Below, piece after piece: positions 44,520 to 55,833 of a stretch of 64,000 nt of DNA. The DNA is taken from NCBI GenBank assembly GCA_015179045.1, contig WHUZ01000114.1, positions 96,969 through 160,968 on the forward strand. The letters are read 5' to 3'. Position numbers and translations under genes: made by a program. The notes beneath the pieces were generated by a model. It saw only the letters and a program-made list of their open reading frames with translations. It did not search any database and was not told the origin of the DNA. This DNA is from Kalaharituber pfeilii (lineage: Eukaryota > Ascomycota > Pezizomycetes > Pezizales > Pezizaceae). Position 1 is the stretch's first letter. Each line of letters begins with the position of its first letter.

Positions 44520-46745
44520 TGGTATGTATATATTCAAAACAAGTACAAAAAAACTACTCGCAAGTCCAGCTTTCAACCACCTATGGAGGGAGAGGGTAGT
44601 GAGGAGGATCGAGGCAGTTGACCCGAATATAGCAGCCTTCGTCGAAGGGTTTCTACAGCCGAACGAATTCCAGATCTCGTGGGACGGGAAGACCAGAGGC
44701 AGACGCAGGATGACAGATGGGACTCCCCAAGGCTCCTCCCTATCTCCAGTGCTTTTTCTTGTAGGGATAGCGCCGGTAGCGGAGAAGGCGGAGAAGCGAG
44801 AGTTCACCCGCTCCTACGTTGATAACACTTACAGCGTTTTGTCTAACAAGTCGCTGAGACAACTAAAGCAGGACATACGGGAACATCACATGAAGATGAC
44901 CAAAGAGGCACTGGAGGAGGGGTTCGAACTGGATCACTGAAAGTTTGAAACCTTTATTATAGGTATAAAGAGGCGGAGCTACAGACTGGTGGGACTTTAT
45001 GTCGACTGGGAGATGAAGTTTAACGACCACTTCGACAGAAGACTACAGCTAGGCAAGGCGGCATAGAGGGTAGTGTCCCGGTGTGATGACGGCTAGACAG
45101 CATCCACTGTTTCGCACGGGTACCGGTATCTAGAGCTGGCGGAACGAAGCCTCAAGGGCGTCCTCAATAATCAAATGTCAAGAAAAGAGTCTTCAATTGT
45201 CTTGTCTGTACGTGCCCATATCTGTCCATATCCCTCCACATAGTCCTATCTACATACAATTTATAGACCACCTTCGCCTTCCAACTGAGTCTGTACATAC
45301 ATATCTCGCTTCTTAATCATAATTTTCTTCCTCATCCTACGCATGTGTCATCATGTAGCCCTACTGCTGAGTACCGCTCCGGCCCGCGTATGGCCTTATT
45401 CTTTCCATCGGTACCGTGGAACTTGTTACCACCACATCGACTAGGTAAGGTACCACCAGCCAAAAGGAGGCAACTCTACACCGGCATTGCCAGGAATATA
45501 GCGACCTGAGGCAGCTGGGCATAGGTGAGCTATGCACAAGGTGCCCCAGCAGGGCACAAACTCAGACAGCTGGAAAAATGGCAATACTTAGTAGCGAGAG
45601 AGATCACCGAGGTCCCCTAGGGGACAAGAGATATGGTTGAAGGGTTGATAAAACTGGAATCGGTCAAGGCATTCGTCAGCGGGGAGGTCGAGAGGGTAGA
45701 GGCTAGGGTATTGAGATTCAGAGACGAACTGATCAAAGACCTACAACCAGACACGAGATACTTGAGGGGCTCACTTGAGCACTGCAAGCCCCTGCCACTC
45801 CACATTCACCCGTATCACTCTAGGGACCTTCCCAGAGAAGACTGAGAAGCTATCATTGCCAAAGAAGAAGACGAAGGGTAGACGAGCATATACACCAATG
45901 GAAGCAGGTTAGAAGACAGAACAGGTGCTGGAGTCTATCATGGCAGCAACAATACCTCCATATACCTGGGAACATACTGTATGGTGAATGACATAGAGAT
46001 GAAAGTCGTGGGAGAAGCCCTGGGAAAGGACGGGGAGATACTGATAGTCACTGACTCCAGGGTCACCATAACGAGAATGCAGGGGATAGCTAGAGGGGAT
46101 CCAACTCCGGAGGGTCCTGCAAGAGGACAGTCTGGGGTGACAGATATAGCGATATTATGGGTGAAGGCACACAAAGGTATCAAACGCAACACCGAGGTGG
46201 ACATGGCGGCAAAAATTGGCATAGCACTGCAATACCAAGACGAGGTGGTTACCGAGGCATGCATGAGGCAATACGTCAAGGCATGGAGGGCCAACAAGAG
46301 AAAGAGACTATAGCTGTCGTACCAGCCTTTGGAAATCTGGGGAATAGGAGGAGGGTAGCCACCCTCGCAGGCATGCTGAGGAATAAGGGTCTGCGGCAGT
46401 GGAGGCACCAGATAGGGAGGAATGAATCACCGAAGTGTAGGTGGTGCGGCAAAGCTCTCAAAAACTTTGCTCACATAATGAATGAATGCGAGGCGTGGAA
46501 GGAAAAGACTCCCGAGGGAGGAGATGGGGTTGAAGCTCCCAACGAAGCCAGGCGGGGAAGGAGACATGCTGGCGGAGGTCTTGGACTGGGCGGCGGAGTA
46601 GTTTTCCTTTAACATCGGGTTACATTTCGTTTTGTCTTTTGCTATTCTCCCATATTCTCCCTTCTGCTCATTATGTACTTAATCTCTCGCCATAGCCTGT
46701 CAGGCGGCATGCGAGTAATGAAATAAAAAAAATAAAAAAAATACC
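44520..46745 (+). pseudogene. Non-LTR retrotransposon (LINE) relic, RT and RNase H parts
   Basis: 44520-44938 codes for the end of a reverse transcriptase: GTPQGSSLSPVLFLVGIAPV followed by YVDNTYSV, where the usual Y/F-x-D-D has D-N. Further RT-end sequence continues to about 45060. A dispersed repeat interrupts it (about 45085-45440). RNase H follows: YTNGSRLEDRTGAGVY, then IVTDSRVTI and WVKAHKGIKRNTEVDMAAK (about 45885-46215), and a C-terminal Cys/His-like piece CRWCGKALKNFAHIMNEC. Several frame breaks. The 3' end is the CTCGCCATAGCC / CGGCATGCGAG hairpin, 'taatgaaat' and an A-rich run, the source of the type-1 tail. Confidence 0.8.
45085..45440. repeat. Dispersed repeat, copy inside the LINE
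   Basis: 'ggtaccggtatctagagctggcggaacgaag' and 'gtcaagaaaagag' through 'gagtaccgctccggcccgcg' and 'ccttattctttccatcggtac' match 47280-48065. It interrupts the LINE between the RT and RNase H pieces. I cannot classify it. Confidence 0.65.
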
Positions 46746-46870
46746 CGCAAGTCGGGTGACTAGTTTCCTAGCATGCGGGCTACTTTAGTTCCAGACTAAG
46801 AGACAGGTTGCAAGAAATATTCGGCTTGGCAACCGGTCTCTGTAGGCTGGGTACGAGAACAAGGTAGACC

Positions 46871-47240
46871 ATAAATTAGGCGTGAAAATCGCTGGGCTCG
46901 CTAAATGCTGAAGCCAGGGAGAAAGGGAAAGGGGACTAGTTCAGTTGTTGCTTACCTGGGGAGCAGGTAGGACTAGCCGAATACCAGAGGCTCTACGCCT
47001 TGGAGGAAAGCAACACAGATGGGATGTGTATGAGTGGGACAGAGGGAGGTGTGATAAGGAAAGGGCCTGGTGAATTAGGCCGGGCTCGTGGAGTGCAATG
47101 GAGAATGAGTAAGAACCCAATGTGTGTACAAATGCTTGGTCCACTCATTGCCTGACACCTGGTTCACCAGCAGCCACGGTGAAGTCATGTAGATAGGTAG
47201 ATACTCAGCTAAGTAGCATGGATGATCCGGCCCACAGTCC
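46871..47240. other. Spacer right of the TIR element
   Basis: No gene, domain or repeat pair recognised in this stretch. Confidence 0.4.
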
Positions 47241-47550
47241 GGTGTCACAGACCTGCATCCGGTGTAATGAAGGCTCAACGGCAACCACAGTCTTGCACGG
47301 GGTACCGGCGTCTAGAGCTGGCGGAATGAAGTCTCAAGGGCTGTCTCAATGGTCAAATGTCAAGAAAAGAGCCAGAAAACAAGAGTAATCAAATTGTCTT
47401 GTCTGTGCGTGTCTGGTCTGTCTGATCTATCAATATCTGCGTATCCATGTCTGTCTCTGCTTGCTTGTGTGCCCATACAGTCGTATCTACATCAATTTAT
47501 AGACCACCTTCACCTTCCAACCAAATCTATACATCCATATCTCGCTTCTG

Positions 47551-47617
47551 TTTTTTTTTTTTTTTTTTTTTTTTTAATTCACGTAACCCCGCTTACAGGC
47601 TACCAGCCTATGGCAGG
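47551..47617 (-). mobile_element. Type-2 micro-insertion, target duplication not resolved
   Basis: A T run (47551-47575) is followed by 'cacgtaaccccgcttac' and 'ggctaccagcctatggc', the inverse of a variant type-2 tail also seen at 55777-55833. Confidence 0.65.
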
Positions 47618-47764
47618 GACCCGGGTACCCCGGTCAGGTTGTAAGATAGACAGATAGTATCAACTACTGCCTTGCGAAGGACCGGAGCGGTAAGAACTGG
47701 CGGAACGAACGTACGGCCAAATGCGAGTGCGAGTGCGAAAGCGTGAGAGCGAAAAAGAAGAGAA

Positions 47765-47849
47765 GAGAAGGTTGTTTTTTTTTTTTTTTTTTTTTTTTTC
47801 ACGTGACCCCGCATGCAGCTGTTCGCCAAGGCAGGGCGAGAAGGTTGTT
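47765..47849 (-). mobile_element. Type-2 micro-insertion (61 bp) with 12-bp target duplication
   Basis: GAGAAGGTTGTT lies at 47765-47776 and 47838-47849. Between them a T run is followed by the inverse type-2 tail (cacgtgaccccgcatgcag, ctgttcgcc). Confidence 0.85.
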
Positions 47850-48455
47850 GATTGTATGTGCTATAGTACAGAAACCTCACGTGCTGCCCTTATCTCCACG
47901 TGCCTTCCATGCCAAGCTTTACCTCCGTCGCCGTCACCACAAGGTTAATATCTCGCTTCTTAAATGCAACTCGCTTCCTCATCATATGTATGTATCATCA
48001 TATGGCCTTACCGATGAGTACCGCTCCGGCCCGCGTTTAGCCTTATTCTTTCCATCGGTACTGTGGTTACCACCACGCCGGGTAATAAAGGGTCCTGCCG
48101 TCGCATGAGAGCCTGTCTGCGGGGTTACGTGACCACAAAAAAAAAAAAAAAAAGGCTGACACGCTATTATGGCAGAGAAAATTCTCCCCCTTGTGGCCTC
48201 CCTGTCGCCGCTTCTGCCTTTGTCTTAAGATGGGCTTATCTTGTCCATAAGGGCCTATGTGGCCACCATGTAGATAGTGCTTCTCTTCGTATGTTATCTA
48301 TCAATAGACCCGTCTGGTTCACTCCATCCATTTATTTCTTTGGCCTTTCGCTGTCGGCTCTGCCGCCGCTGCCGCTGCAGTAGGCCTCCGTTGCCGCCAT
48401 CGTACGTCTTGGCAAGACCACCTCAACTACCTACCTAAGTAGCTTGTCACATTTA

Positions 48456-49070
48456 TTATATCCTTTTAGTCTGGTTGCGCCGAGCCTCCGACCGTATTAC
48501 CCTCTTTGCTCTTGACCTTGATTCATTTCCCTAGCATCTCTTTTATTGAGTAAAGCATAAAGTTTGCATACTGCACCTTCCCAAGAAGCGCATAATGCAT
48601 TCTGCTGTTTCCAACCAGCGAGTAGTTCAAGTGTCATTTTAATCTGTGTAGCGGACCGTTTGTATAATGTACATAGCCCACATGCTCCATCTTCCGCAAG
48701 CCGAAGGGTACATAATAAATGAAAGGCCATTATGCTGAAATGAAATGTGCTCTGATGTTGTAGGAAAACGTTCGGCCACAGATAGAACTGTCACTGTAAC
48801 CCCAAAGATAATGAATGGAAAAATATCAAAGGAGAAAAAGGAAGATCAAGTAGTATATCAACGCAACAGAATTTTTTTTTTTAAAAAAAAAAAAAAGAAA
48901 GAAAATCGAATCATGAGATCAAGACATCTGCAGACAGCGACACGCTGTCTTCCCCACCCCCATCACCATCACGGCAACCCTGTCACTCCACATGACCCAA
49001 AATCAGGAATTTGAGCTTGCATTGAGATAGCACAAATGGATTAACAATATATAGGAACAATATCTCCAAA
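48456..49070. other. 3' flank of the lipoxygenase gene
   Basis: No gene supported. At about 48872-48900 a T run meets an A run ('tttttttttaaaaaaaa'), a possible head-to-head pair of poly(A) tails of micro-insertions. Confidence 0.4.
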
Positions 49071-51462
49071 CTATATCAAAATTGACACTGCCATCACCTC
49101 TGGATTCAACACCCTATACTCCACTGATCCTTGACTCATGTCACTGCTGATTCTATCCACCACAGTCTGGAACTGCTCCAATGATAGGCAAAACTCGTCC
49201 GTAGCCTCCAAAATCTTTCTCTCTTTGTTCCCTTGCGCCCTGTGGAACTTAGCTTGCAGTGAGCGAGCATAGCTGATCAGATTCTCTTCTGGTGCGACTG
49301 TGATGCTGAGAAGATGAGGGAGATGTGAGGCAAGAAGCCAGTCGCCGGGTGCATTGACTGGTAGAGCTCGAAGGAGAGCATTCTCATCGATGCGGTTAAG
49401 CTCTGAGAGAGATTTGGGAAGAGGGGTATATAACGCTGGTGGCTTGTTGATGACAAAAGTTTGATAATATTCTTGAAGGTAGTTCACTGCAGTATGTTGA
49501 GGGGAGGCGATGTGAATACACATCACCACAGCATCTATCAGTTGTTCACGGGTGGTGATAACAGGAAACGTCGTGATCCCCGCGCCTGATCTCACGCCCT
49601 GCATCTCCTCGCACCACTTCCTTATTTGCGGATCTGATTCAACAGCCTTATCACTGGTCATCAAATCTGGAGCTGCAGCATACAGGTACTTGGACACGAA
49701 ACGACGCAAAATTTCCCACATGAGAATCATATTTCTTGCATATGCACAGTTTCGATACCGCTTATCGTTGAGGCGGTCGGGGGGGAACCCTCTCCGGGCC
49801 AGATCGATTGGAATATAATTCTCCGTCCAATGGAAGTTGTCATAAGATGAACGTATGAATCTCGTCACCTGAGAACCGGTGGCGCCGGAGAGTGGGATGA
49901 TAACAGCCGGGACGAGAACAGAACGCGCTGCAGCGTTCAGACTGAGCGTCTTGAACCAGTGTGGTTCGAGAAGCCGAAACACAGGATGATTAGCTGCGAA
50001 TGCTCTACATGAAGCAACTATCACGGCTTCCTCAACGAAGTGTGTTCGGACCAAGTGCAGCAAAACCTCATGCCTTAACCAATCCGAGCACTGTACGCAC
50101 GTCTTTGCATATCTCCATGGCCAGTCCGTGGCCTCGCCACTCCTGGGCGCATTTGCCGTCAGGCGCTTGTTGAATATGACAACCGAGTCGTCCATCGAGC
50201 CTCGCCAGTCGATGATGATTCCCAGAGGATGCAATCGGCCATCATTCTCAAGGTGAAAGAGGCACACTGAAGCACAACCATATCTCTTTTTGTTTGAGAA
50301 TTCTTTATTGAAGATATTAATTCTATAGCTACTGCTCGTTCCCGACCTCAGCTCTGCCCCGGGCCCAACTCCCATGGCCGACCGAATATCACTATAGTCC
50401 TGGATGTATGGTTGATATCTAGCCACGCTAATCACGTCACAAACATCCCACCGCGCCTGTCTCTCTGCGGCCCTGGTGAATCTTTGCACCCACTCCGTGG
50501 ACGCTTTTTCCAGCGTACACGGATTAGGCCCTGTTAGATGCTGTTGTGCGAACACCTCATCCGTGAACCAGTCCTGTCTTTCGCCAATGTTCGGGACTGT
50601 GTAGATCCCTTCCCGTTTCCTGAGTAGTTCCCTATTATGCTGTTCGATTGCAGCAATACTTGCTCTCGCAGATCGATTCATGATCTGCTCCCCAAACACT
50701 TGGCCGAAACTCGCGACAGTTTCCACCACAGTCCTCGAATCGAAGATCGGTGCAAGTGAAGTCGACTGCTTGGGTGCCATGGTGCGAATGACTAGATTCA
50801 TAAATTCCGTAGGGATACTCAACGCAGGTCTGTAATTGGCAGCGCGGGAGGCGAATTCTCTGGTGGATATCAGTGGGTTTTGGTCTTTCGTCGGGATATA
50901 GGCAAGATGAGGGGGAAAATCGAGAGGCCCTTGGGGAATTTTCCAGTGGTAGAAATGGTTTCTGGAGTGAGATTGCGGGATAATGGGCTCGTAGTTGGCA
51001 TCTTTGTAGTAAGCATTGACGCTGGACACCTCATTAGCTACCATTACCCCCTTAATATTTACATGTCACGTAATATCAGTGATATCCTCACTTCCTCAAA
51101 ATCATACTGTAGACCTCGGTTGTCGCCGCCGTCGTTTCCGCAATGGACCCTGTTATCATCGGACCTGGGTTTTCCGCCATCACTGGCATAGGCTCGTATT
51201 CCTGAGAAAGCCCCGGAGGCATCATTGACGGGCCAGCCGTAGCGGGTGGCTGCCAGTCCGTATATGGTGGAGGAGGGGTCCTAGGCCTATTCTGCAATCC
51301 ACTGGGGTCACTGCGGACGTTCCCAGGCCGATTTCGTTGTACAGGCGCATTGTTTAGCCCGGAATTGACACGCTCTTGGACAAGGGCATTGATACGGGAG
51401 CCCAAGTCATCATTGGAGGAGCTGCTGCTATTGATGTTGAAAAACCCACTGAAGAAAGACAT
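49071..51462 (-). CDS. Lipoxygenase
   Basis: Two exons, 51462-51115 and 51050-49071 (intron 51114-51051), give about 775 residues. The N-terminal 110 residues are Ser/Pro-rich, without a signal peptide, followed by the lipoxygenase catalytic domain. The hallmark is present: WRYAKTCVQCSDWLRHE, then the iron-binding HLVRTH (H-x4-H, 50057-50040), VASCRAFAANHPVFRLLEPH, TLSLNAAARSVL. The third His and the Asn ligand are in HTAVNY (49496-49479), where plants usually have HAAVNFGQY. The protein ends in Ile (SILI), whose carboxylate is the fifth iron ligand in this family. All iron ligands are therefore present and the enzyme should dioxygenate polyunsaturated fatty acids such as linoleate; regiospecificity cannot be read from here. 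The start at 51462 is chosen because the second exon alone (from 51044) begins abruptly. Confidence 0.88.
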
Positions 51463-51685
51463 CTGTATGTTGTTCCTCGATCTTGTTCAACAAGTTAGTA
51501 TAGATAGTTGGGAGGGAATGAGCTGCACTGAGGCAGAACTGGTCAGATGGGGTCCAGACGCACCAAGGGGAATTGGTATTCTGTCTATATAACTCTTCTC
51601 CTCTTTCTTCCCCTCATTCACGTATGTAAGGCTTGCCTGGGCCATTCCCTGCACCCGAGTCCGGAAATTTTAAAACAATTAAAAG

Positions 51686-51719
<34 letters not shown>

Positions 51720-51907
51720 AAAGAAAATAAGTTCCTTTTCATCCGCTGACTTCGATAGTTTCCTATAGCAGGACCTGAATTACCTTCAGCCTATCCATCA
51801 CTGCGTCCCACCATTGCACCGCTGATGAACATTCCTAGGAGAGCATTGTTGCATTGCTGGGTATACGTAAACGAGGCATGCGATATGCGGGGCACCTGCA
51901 ACGGGTC
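51463..51907. other. 5' flank of the lipoxygenase gene
   Basis: Promoter-side region with A-rich tracts at about 51685-51727 (two A runs separated by G, likely tails of old insertions). No gene seen. Confidence 0.4.
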
Positions 51908-51916
51908 TTGGCAGGC

Positions 51917-51951
<35 letters not shown>

Positions 51952-52004
51952 TCACATAACCCCGCTTGTAGCACTTGGCCATGGCAGGGTTTGGCAGGCA
52001 AAAT
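51908..52004 (-). mobile_element. Type-2 micro-insertion (69 bp) with 14-bp target duplication
   Basis: TTGGCAGGCAAAAT lies at 51908-51921 and 51991-52004. The insert has a long T run, then 'cacataaccccgcttg' and 'cttggccatggcaggg', the inverse type-2 tail. Confidence 0.85.
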
Positions 52005-53470
52005 GAAATACAATCTGCCTCTAGTAAAATTTCTACTTTGAAATAAATTACACGAAGCTATTTGTGTCAAGAACGAATAAGCGAATAATCTGTATACTGG
52101 CCATGTGCTCAAGCCGTCATGCGTGCAGGAACTCTGTATAAGGTATTTCAAATTGCGTTGTCCATGGTGATCGCAGCTGCAAGTTCTCCTCCACCAACAA
52201 AACATACATATGGTATGCGTGCTAATGGCCAATTCGTACACGTACTCTATAGTACATTAAGTATGCAGTCGGCGCTCTATCAGAGCTCTTCTAGTCGTTA
52301 CTGTTATCTGAGGTGAGCACATGCATAGCCCACGACGAAGGAAAAATATAAACCTAACCTAACAAATGATGACGGCAGTGGTATTGGATAGTGAGGGATC
52401 AGATGGCCTGATTGAAATGATATGCACGAAAGCTATAGATTGCTATCCCATGCGTCGAGTACGGTCGAGTGCATACACCCAAACCTTGCTATAACGAAGC
52501 CCGCTATAATGAAATCCGTGCTATGACGAATGCACCGCTCTTCCCGATTTCCCTCCCACTCATTCTGCCTTGCTACAACGAAATCCCACAAGAAAATGAA
52601 CGTGTTCGTTATAGCAAGGCCTGGCTGGGTTCCATTTGAAGAATAATTGCCTATTAGTGTAAGACTTGTGAATCTCCATCCGTGAAGCCAAGAAGGCTTC
52701 CTTAAATTAAACTAGTAACACTGCTAACGAGTTCATTTGGTGTTACGAGATTACAAATTCATGCCTACGAAGGTTCCACAAGCACCACGGGTACCGCACT
52801 TCTTCCATATTGGAACGTTTTTTTAATCTTGATCAGCATCTGTTTTTTTTTTCTTTTTTTTGGTTTGGGGAGGAGGGGCGCAGCTAGCTAGTACAAAGCT
52901 TTACTATGATGAAGTTTACTCTTCGCAATGTTTAACGTGAGAGCGGACTGGCATGTGACTTACATTCACCGAGAGAATGCAGGTCGGCATATTTGGAGGC
53001 TTAGCGTTGAGTTCGAAAAGAATAGAGAACATCCATTTTTATAAACTTTGAATGAAGAGGGAACTCTTCAGGTCTATCCCAACAGGAGGATGCATGTTGA
53101 CAAGGATGGGAAGAATCGATTACTTGCTGTCCCTATATGGACAATAAATCACATTGACATGGCTAGGACTATAGTATTATTAGACGGAAGGAAACCTTTC
53201 TGTGTATATTAGAATAAGCTATGGTCATTGCTTGCGCCAGCCAAAACATTGGCTCACAGCCCCAGAAGCAATCCCCACAAATTCCAATCAACCTCTGGCA
53301 AGGCAATCTATCCATTCATTGTCAAGGGCAATGAAAGATGAAAGGACTTCGATCAGTATCCATTTTGCGTTAACTTTCCAGTTACTGCAGGAGAAAGTCC
53401 TCAAAATCACGGGGGGGTTTGGTTTTCTATTGAGGGGTTATTATAAGCAATAGTGTACATAAACTAAGCG
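52005..53470. other. Intergenic with one MITE
   Basis: Apart from the mini-element at 52479-52624 I see no supported feature. ORFs are short, including one at 53202-53453 without any recognisable domain. Confidence 0.4.
52479..52624. mobile_element. Short pogo-like MITE
   Basis: CCAAACCTTGCTATAACGAA (52479-52498) and TTCGTTATAGCAAGGCCTGG (52605-52624) are inverted repeats with two mismatches. The interior repeats the same words (gctataatgaaatc, gctacaacgaaatc). 'Ctataacgaa' ends are common on pogo/Tigger-like elements. Target duplication not clear. Confidence 0.6.
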
Positions 53471-54988
53471 TTAAAGCAAGAGAAAACTCACAAATCGCTG
53501 TGCTCGGATGATAAGGCCAAGGCGAGCTCTGTCAAGCCCAAACGGGTCGTCAACTGGGGGAATATCTTCTGACCACAATGTAAGCTTGAACTCTGGGTAT
53601 GGCTGAGACTTTGGTAGAGTTTGTGTATCGTGGTTCTGAATCACCCTAACCTGAAATGGGTTTCTAGCGTTGAAGTCAGTGTCCGCTGGCGCCCCTCTTC
53701 GCGAGCCTCCCTTTTGATAGAGTTTAACTAAAGTCCTTGGAGTGGGTTTCTCTGTAAGTACAACTTGCTCTGGAGCTAAATTGGGGGAAGTGTGGAATTC
53801 TAAGAATCTCCGCGGTCCGTTCGAAACACTGCTGGCTATAATATAAAACGTGTTGACGGAACAAGAGTAGGTGGGAGAGGTCTGTGCAATGATAATGTCG
53901 AAGGTTGTCAAAGTTGGATCTCTGATCGGACCTGAATATGCGTAGCAAGGTGACTCTGCACAATCAGGTTTATCAGATTGAAGCGTTGCTTGAATGAAGA
54001 ACCCCTCAGGGTGGTCTTTAGAATTCGCTCCGTGGGCTTTGATGGTTTTCTTCAGAATTCCGTCATTTACGCCAGTCCAGTTGCATATATCTTGTATGAC
54101 ATCAAGGCCCAAACGTGCTCCTCTATTTCCCTCGCCTGGTTGCTCTTCATGTTTATTACTACAGTGGTGGCATTAAACAATCAAAAATCAGCAGCAGCTC
54201 TTGTTAGTTCTTGAGGGGTTAGATCTGAATACGTACTGTATTCCAACGACAATCTCCTCCCCAAGAAAATTAACCCAGATAGGACCTCCACTCATACCCT
54301 GGTCTGTTCCTCCATGATAGTAAAGGTGGCGGTCTGCATATTTCCCAAAATGGCCAGAACCAAACCCGAACTTGGGAGGAATGTCCAGATTGCGATCTTG
54401 ATGCAAGCCCGGATACCCTCCAACATGAGCACTCAGCATTGATCCAGGCTGATCTGTTGTCAGATCCATTGCTGCCAGGACAATGTTGAAGCCGAAAGCT
54501 TCCCTGGGCCTAGGCGTACCATTGACAATCGGACGGTCTATGAGAATTACTCCGTAGTCATCTGCGGAATCCGCCATCGGACCGGGTGAGCTTTTGTATC
54601 GAGAAGCAATGTGATAAGCATCAGGCGTGACAAACTCGGTAACTTGTGAGTGTATTTCAGAATCGATGAGTCTGATACCAATTTTTGGCGTTACTTTAGG
54701 TCCATCTCTTCCCGGCTGTACTAAATTGTGCCCTGCTGTGACTATAACGTCTTGCCTTGAACCAGGAACGTTGAGGAAAAAACCCGTTCCATACCCAGGA
54801 GGCTGGCCTTCTTTGATGTAAAGATCTAGTCGAACAATGACCTGTTCCCATCTGGACGACCGTGCAATTGCTCTGGATTGATCACCGCGCAAAAGTTTAC
54901 TTCCAACCCTGCGGAGAGTCTTACCCGGGAAGTCGAGTGCGTCATAGAGAATAGAGTAGATTAGACCGGATCGTAGGCCGGATGCCAT
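53471..54988 (-). CDS. Trypsin-like serine peptidase
   Basis: Exon 1 runs from ATG 54988 to about 54237; the intron (about 54236-54123) has a GTACGT donor, but the exact acceptor is uncertain; exon 2 runs to a stop at 53471. A chymotrypsin-fold triad is visible: VTAGHNL (His), DDYGVILID (Asp), and GTDQGMSGGPIW (Ser in G-x-S-G-G-P). The peptidase part covers roughly residues 45-250. The second exon of about 215 residues has no domain I know, with Cys pairs and PxxP segments. No signal peptide is evident, so an intracellular protein is likely. A GTGAGT just before 53471 could be another donor, so the last residues are unsure. Stand-alone peptidases of this type resemble effector domains of some fungal STAND proteins, which is only an analogy. 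Confidence 0.78.
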
Positions 54989-55776
54989 TATTAGTATAGT
55001 ACCTAAGTTCCAGGCTTGAACAGTCGTAGGTAAATTTAGAATATATTCTTATGTGTTTGAGTTGAGTCGAAGACTTTGCATATCTTTCACTTCCCCAAAA
55101 TGCCCATAAAAGGAGGACGATAAGACAATTTTTTCCTGTCCATTAGACTATCATCATTGGGTCTAGTGCTATTACACTACAGTGTCAGAACGACGGTATT
55201 AGTAAAATCCGAAGGTACATCAGTGGAACAATTGATAAATCAAATTAGATGTCCAAGAAGAAGTGTTAGCTCAATGTTGAACCTGTTGCCAGCATCAGGT
55301 GCTACCTAGTCAATGAGCGTACATTACCTACCTTTGGGTCGTGGGACATGAAGCCGAGCGCGCCCCTCCCCTGATAGAATCTTTGACCTTAACCAATAAG
55401 TTGCCGAACGCCGGTTTGGATAAATGATACTGACTCTCCGAAGTCCAGTCATACATTTTCTCGCCATCTTTTTAGCATTTTTTTGTTTGATGCTTGTTTT
55501 TTTTTGTAATTCAGCTTCTCTTGCACGATTCCTAAGGACAGGGGACGCTCGGCTGTATGTCTGACAACTCAAAGGGATATGTACGTGTATACTCGTATAC
55601 GTCTGAGCAGTTCTACCAGCACAATAGAAAATATGGAGAGGAAGGTTACGTCAACTAGCAGAGAATTGCTTATTATCCCTACCGAGGCTAGCTGTGATGT
55701 AGATTTAACTACACGCAAGACTGGCGAACGAAGTGAGCGAGAGAAGGGATCTAGACTAGTGTACATCGTAGTAAGG
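54989..55776. other. 5' flank of the peptidase gene
   Basis: No gene recognised. ORFs on both strands overlap and lack domains. Confidence 0.4.
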
Positions 55777-55833
55777 TTTTTTTATTTTTTTGGTCACGTA
55801 ACCCCACATACAAACTACCAGCCTATGGCAGGG
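55777..55833 (-). mobile_element. Type-2 variant micro-insertion
   Basis: A T-rich run, 'ggtcacgtaaccccacatac' and 'aactaccagcctatggcaggg' match the variant at 47551-47617. Possible target duplication around 'aagg' is too short to accept. Confidence 0.55.

Larger units (their letters stand above)
43013..46870. mobile_element. 3.84-kb TIR element with perfect 9-bp target duplication
   Basis: Ends TGTTCTCGTGCCCAG at 43022-43036 and CTGGGTACGAGAACA at 46847-46861. AGGTAGACC lies at 43013-43021 and at 46862-46870. A second pair of inverted words, TAGTCTGGAACTAAAGT (about 43063) and its complement (about 46784), lies inside the ends. Nine-base duplications are typical of Mutator-like (MULE) elements, but no MULE transposase is visible. 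Contents: hairpin-rich 5' part, 21-bp minisatellite at 43500-44000, a LINE relic at 44520-46745. An abbreviated relative is at 61313-61696. Confidence 0.85.
47241..48455. repeat. Dispersed repeat, longer copy, with several micro-insertions
   Basis: It matches 45085-45440 in segments around 47280-47430 and 47945-48065. The middle is widened by two type-2 insertions (about 47551-47617 and 47765-47849), and a third type-2-like tail follows at about 48113-48152 (CTGCGGGGTTACGTGACCAC plus A run). Start TGTCAC and end TTGTCACA at the limits would suit a degraded LTR, but I find no target duplication. Confidence 0.5.

Noticed and set aside
48870..48902. T-run/A-run junction as a promoter or terminator
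   Set aside because: More simply explained by poly(A) tails of opposite insertions; no other signal supports a regulatory role.
53202..53453. 83-residue ORF upstream of the peptidase 3' end
   Set aside because: No domain, no conserved neighbour, and composition like the surrounding non-coding sequence.
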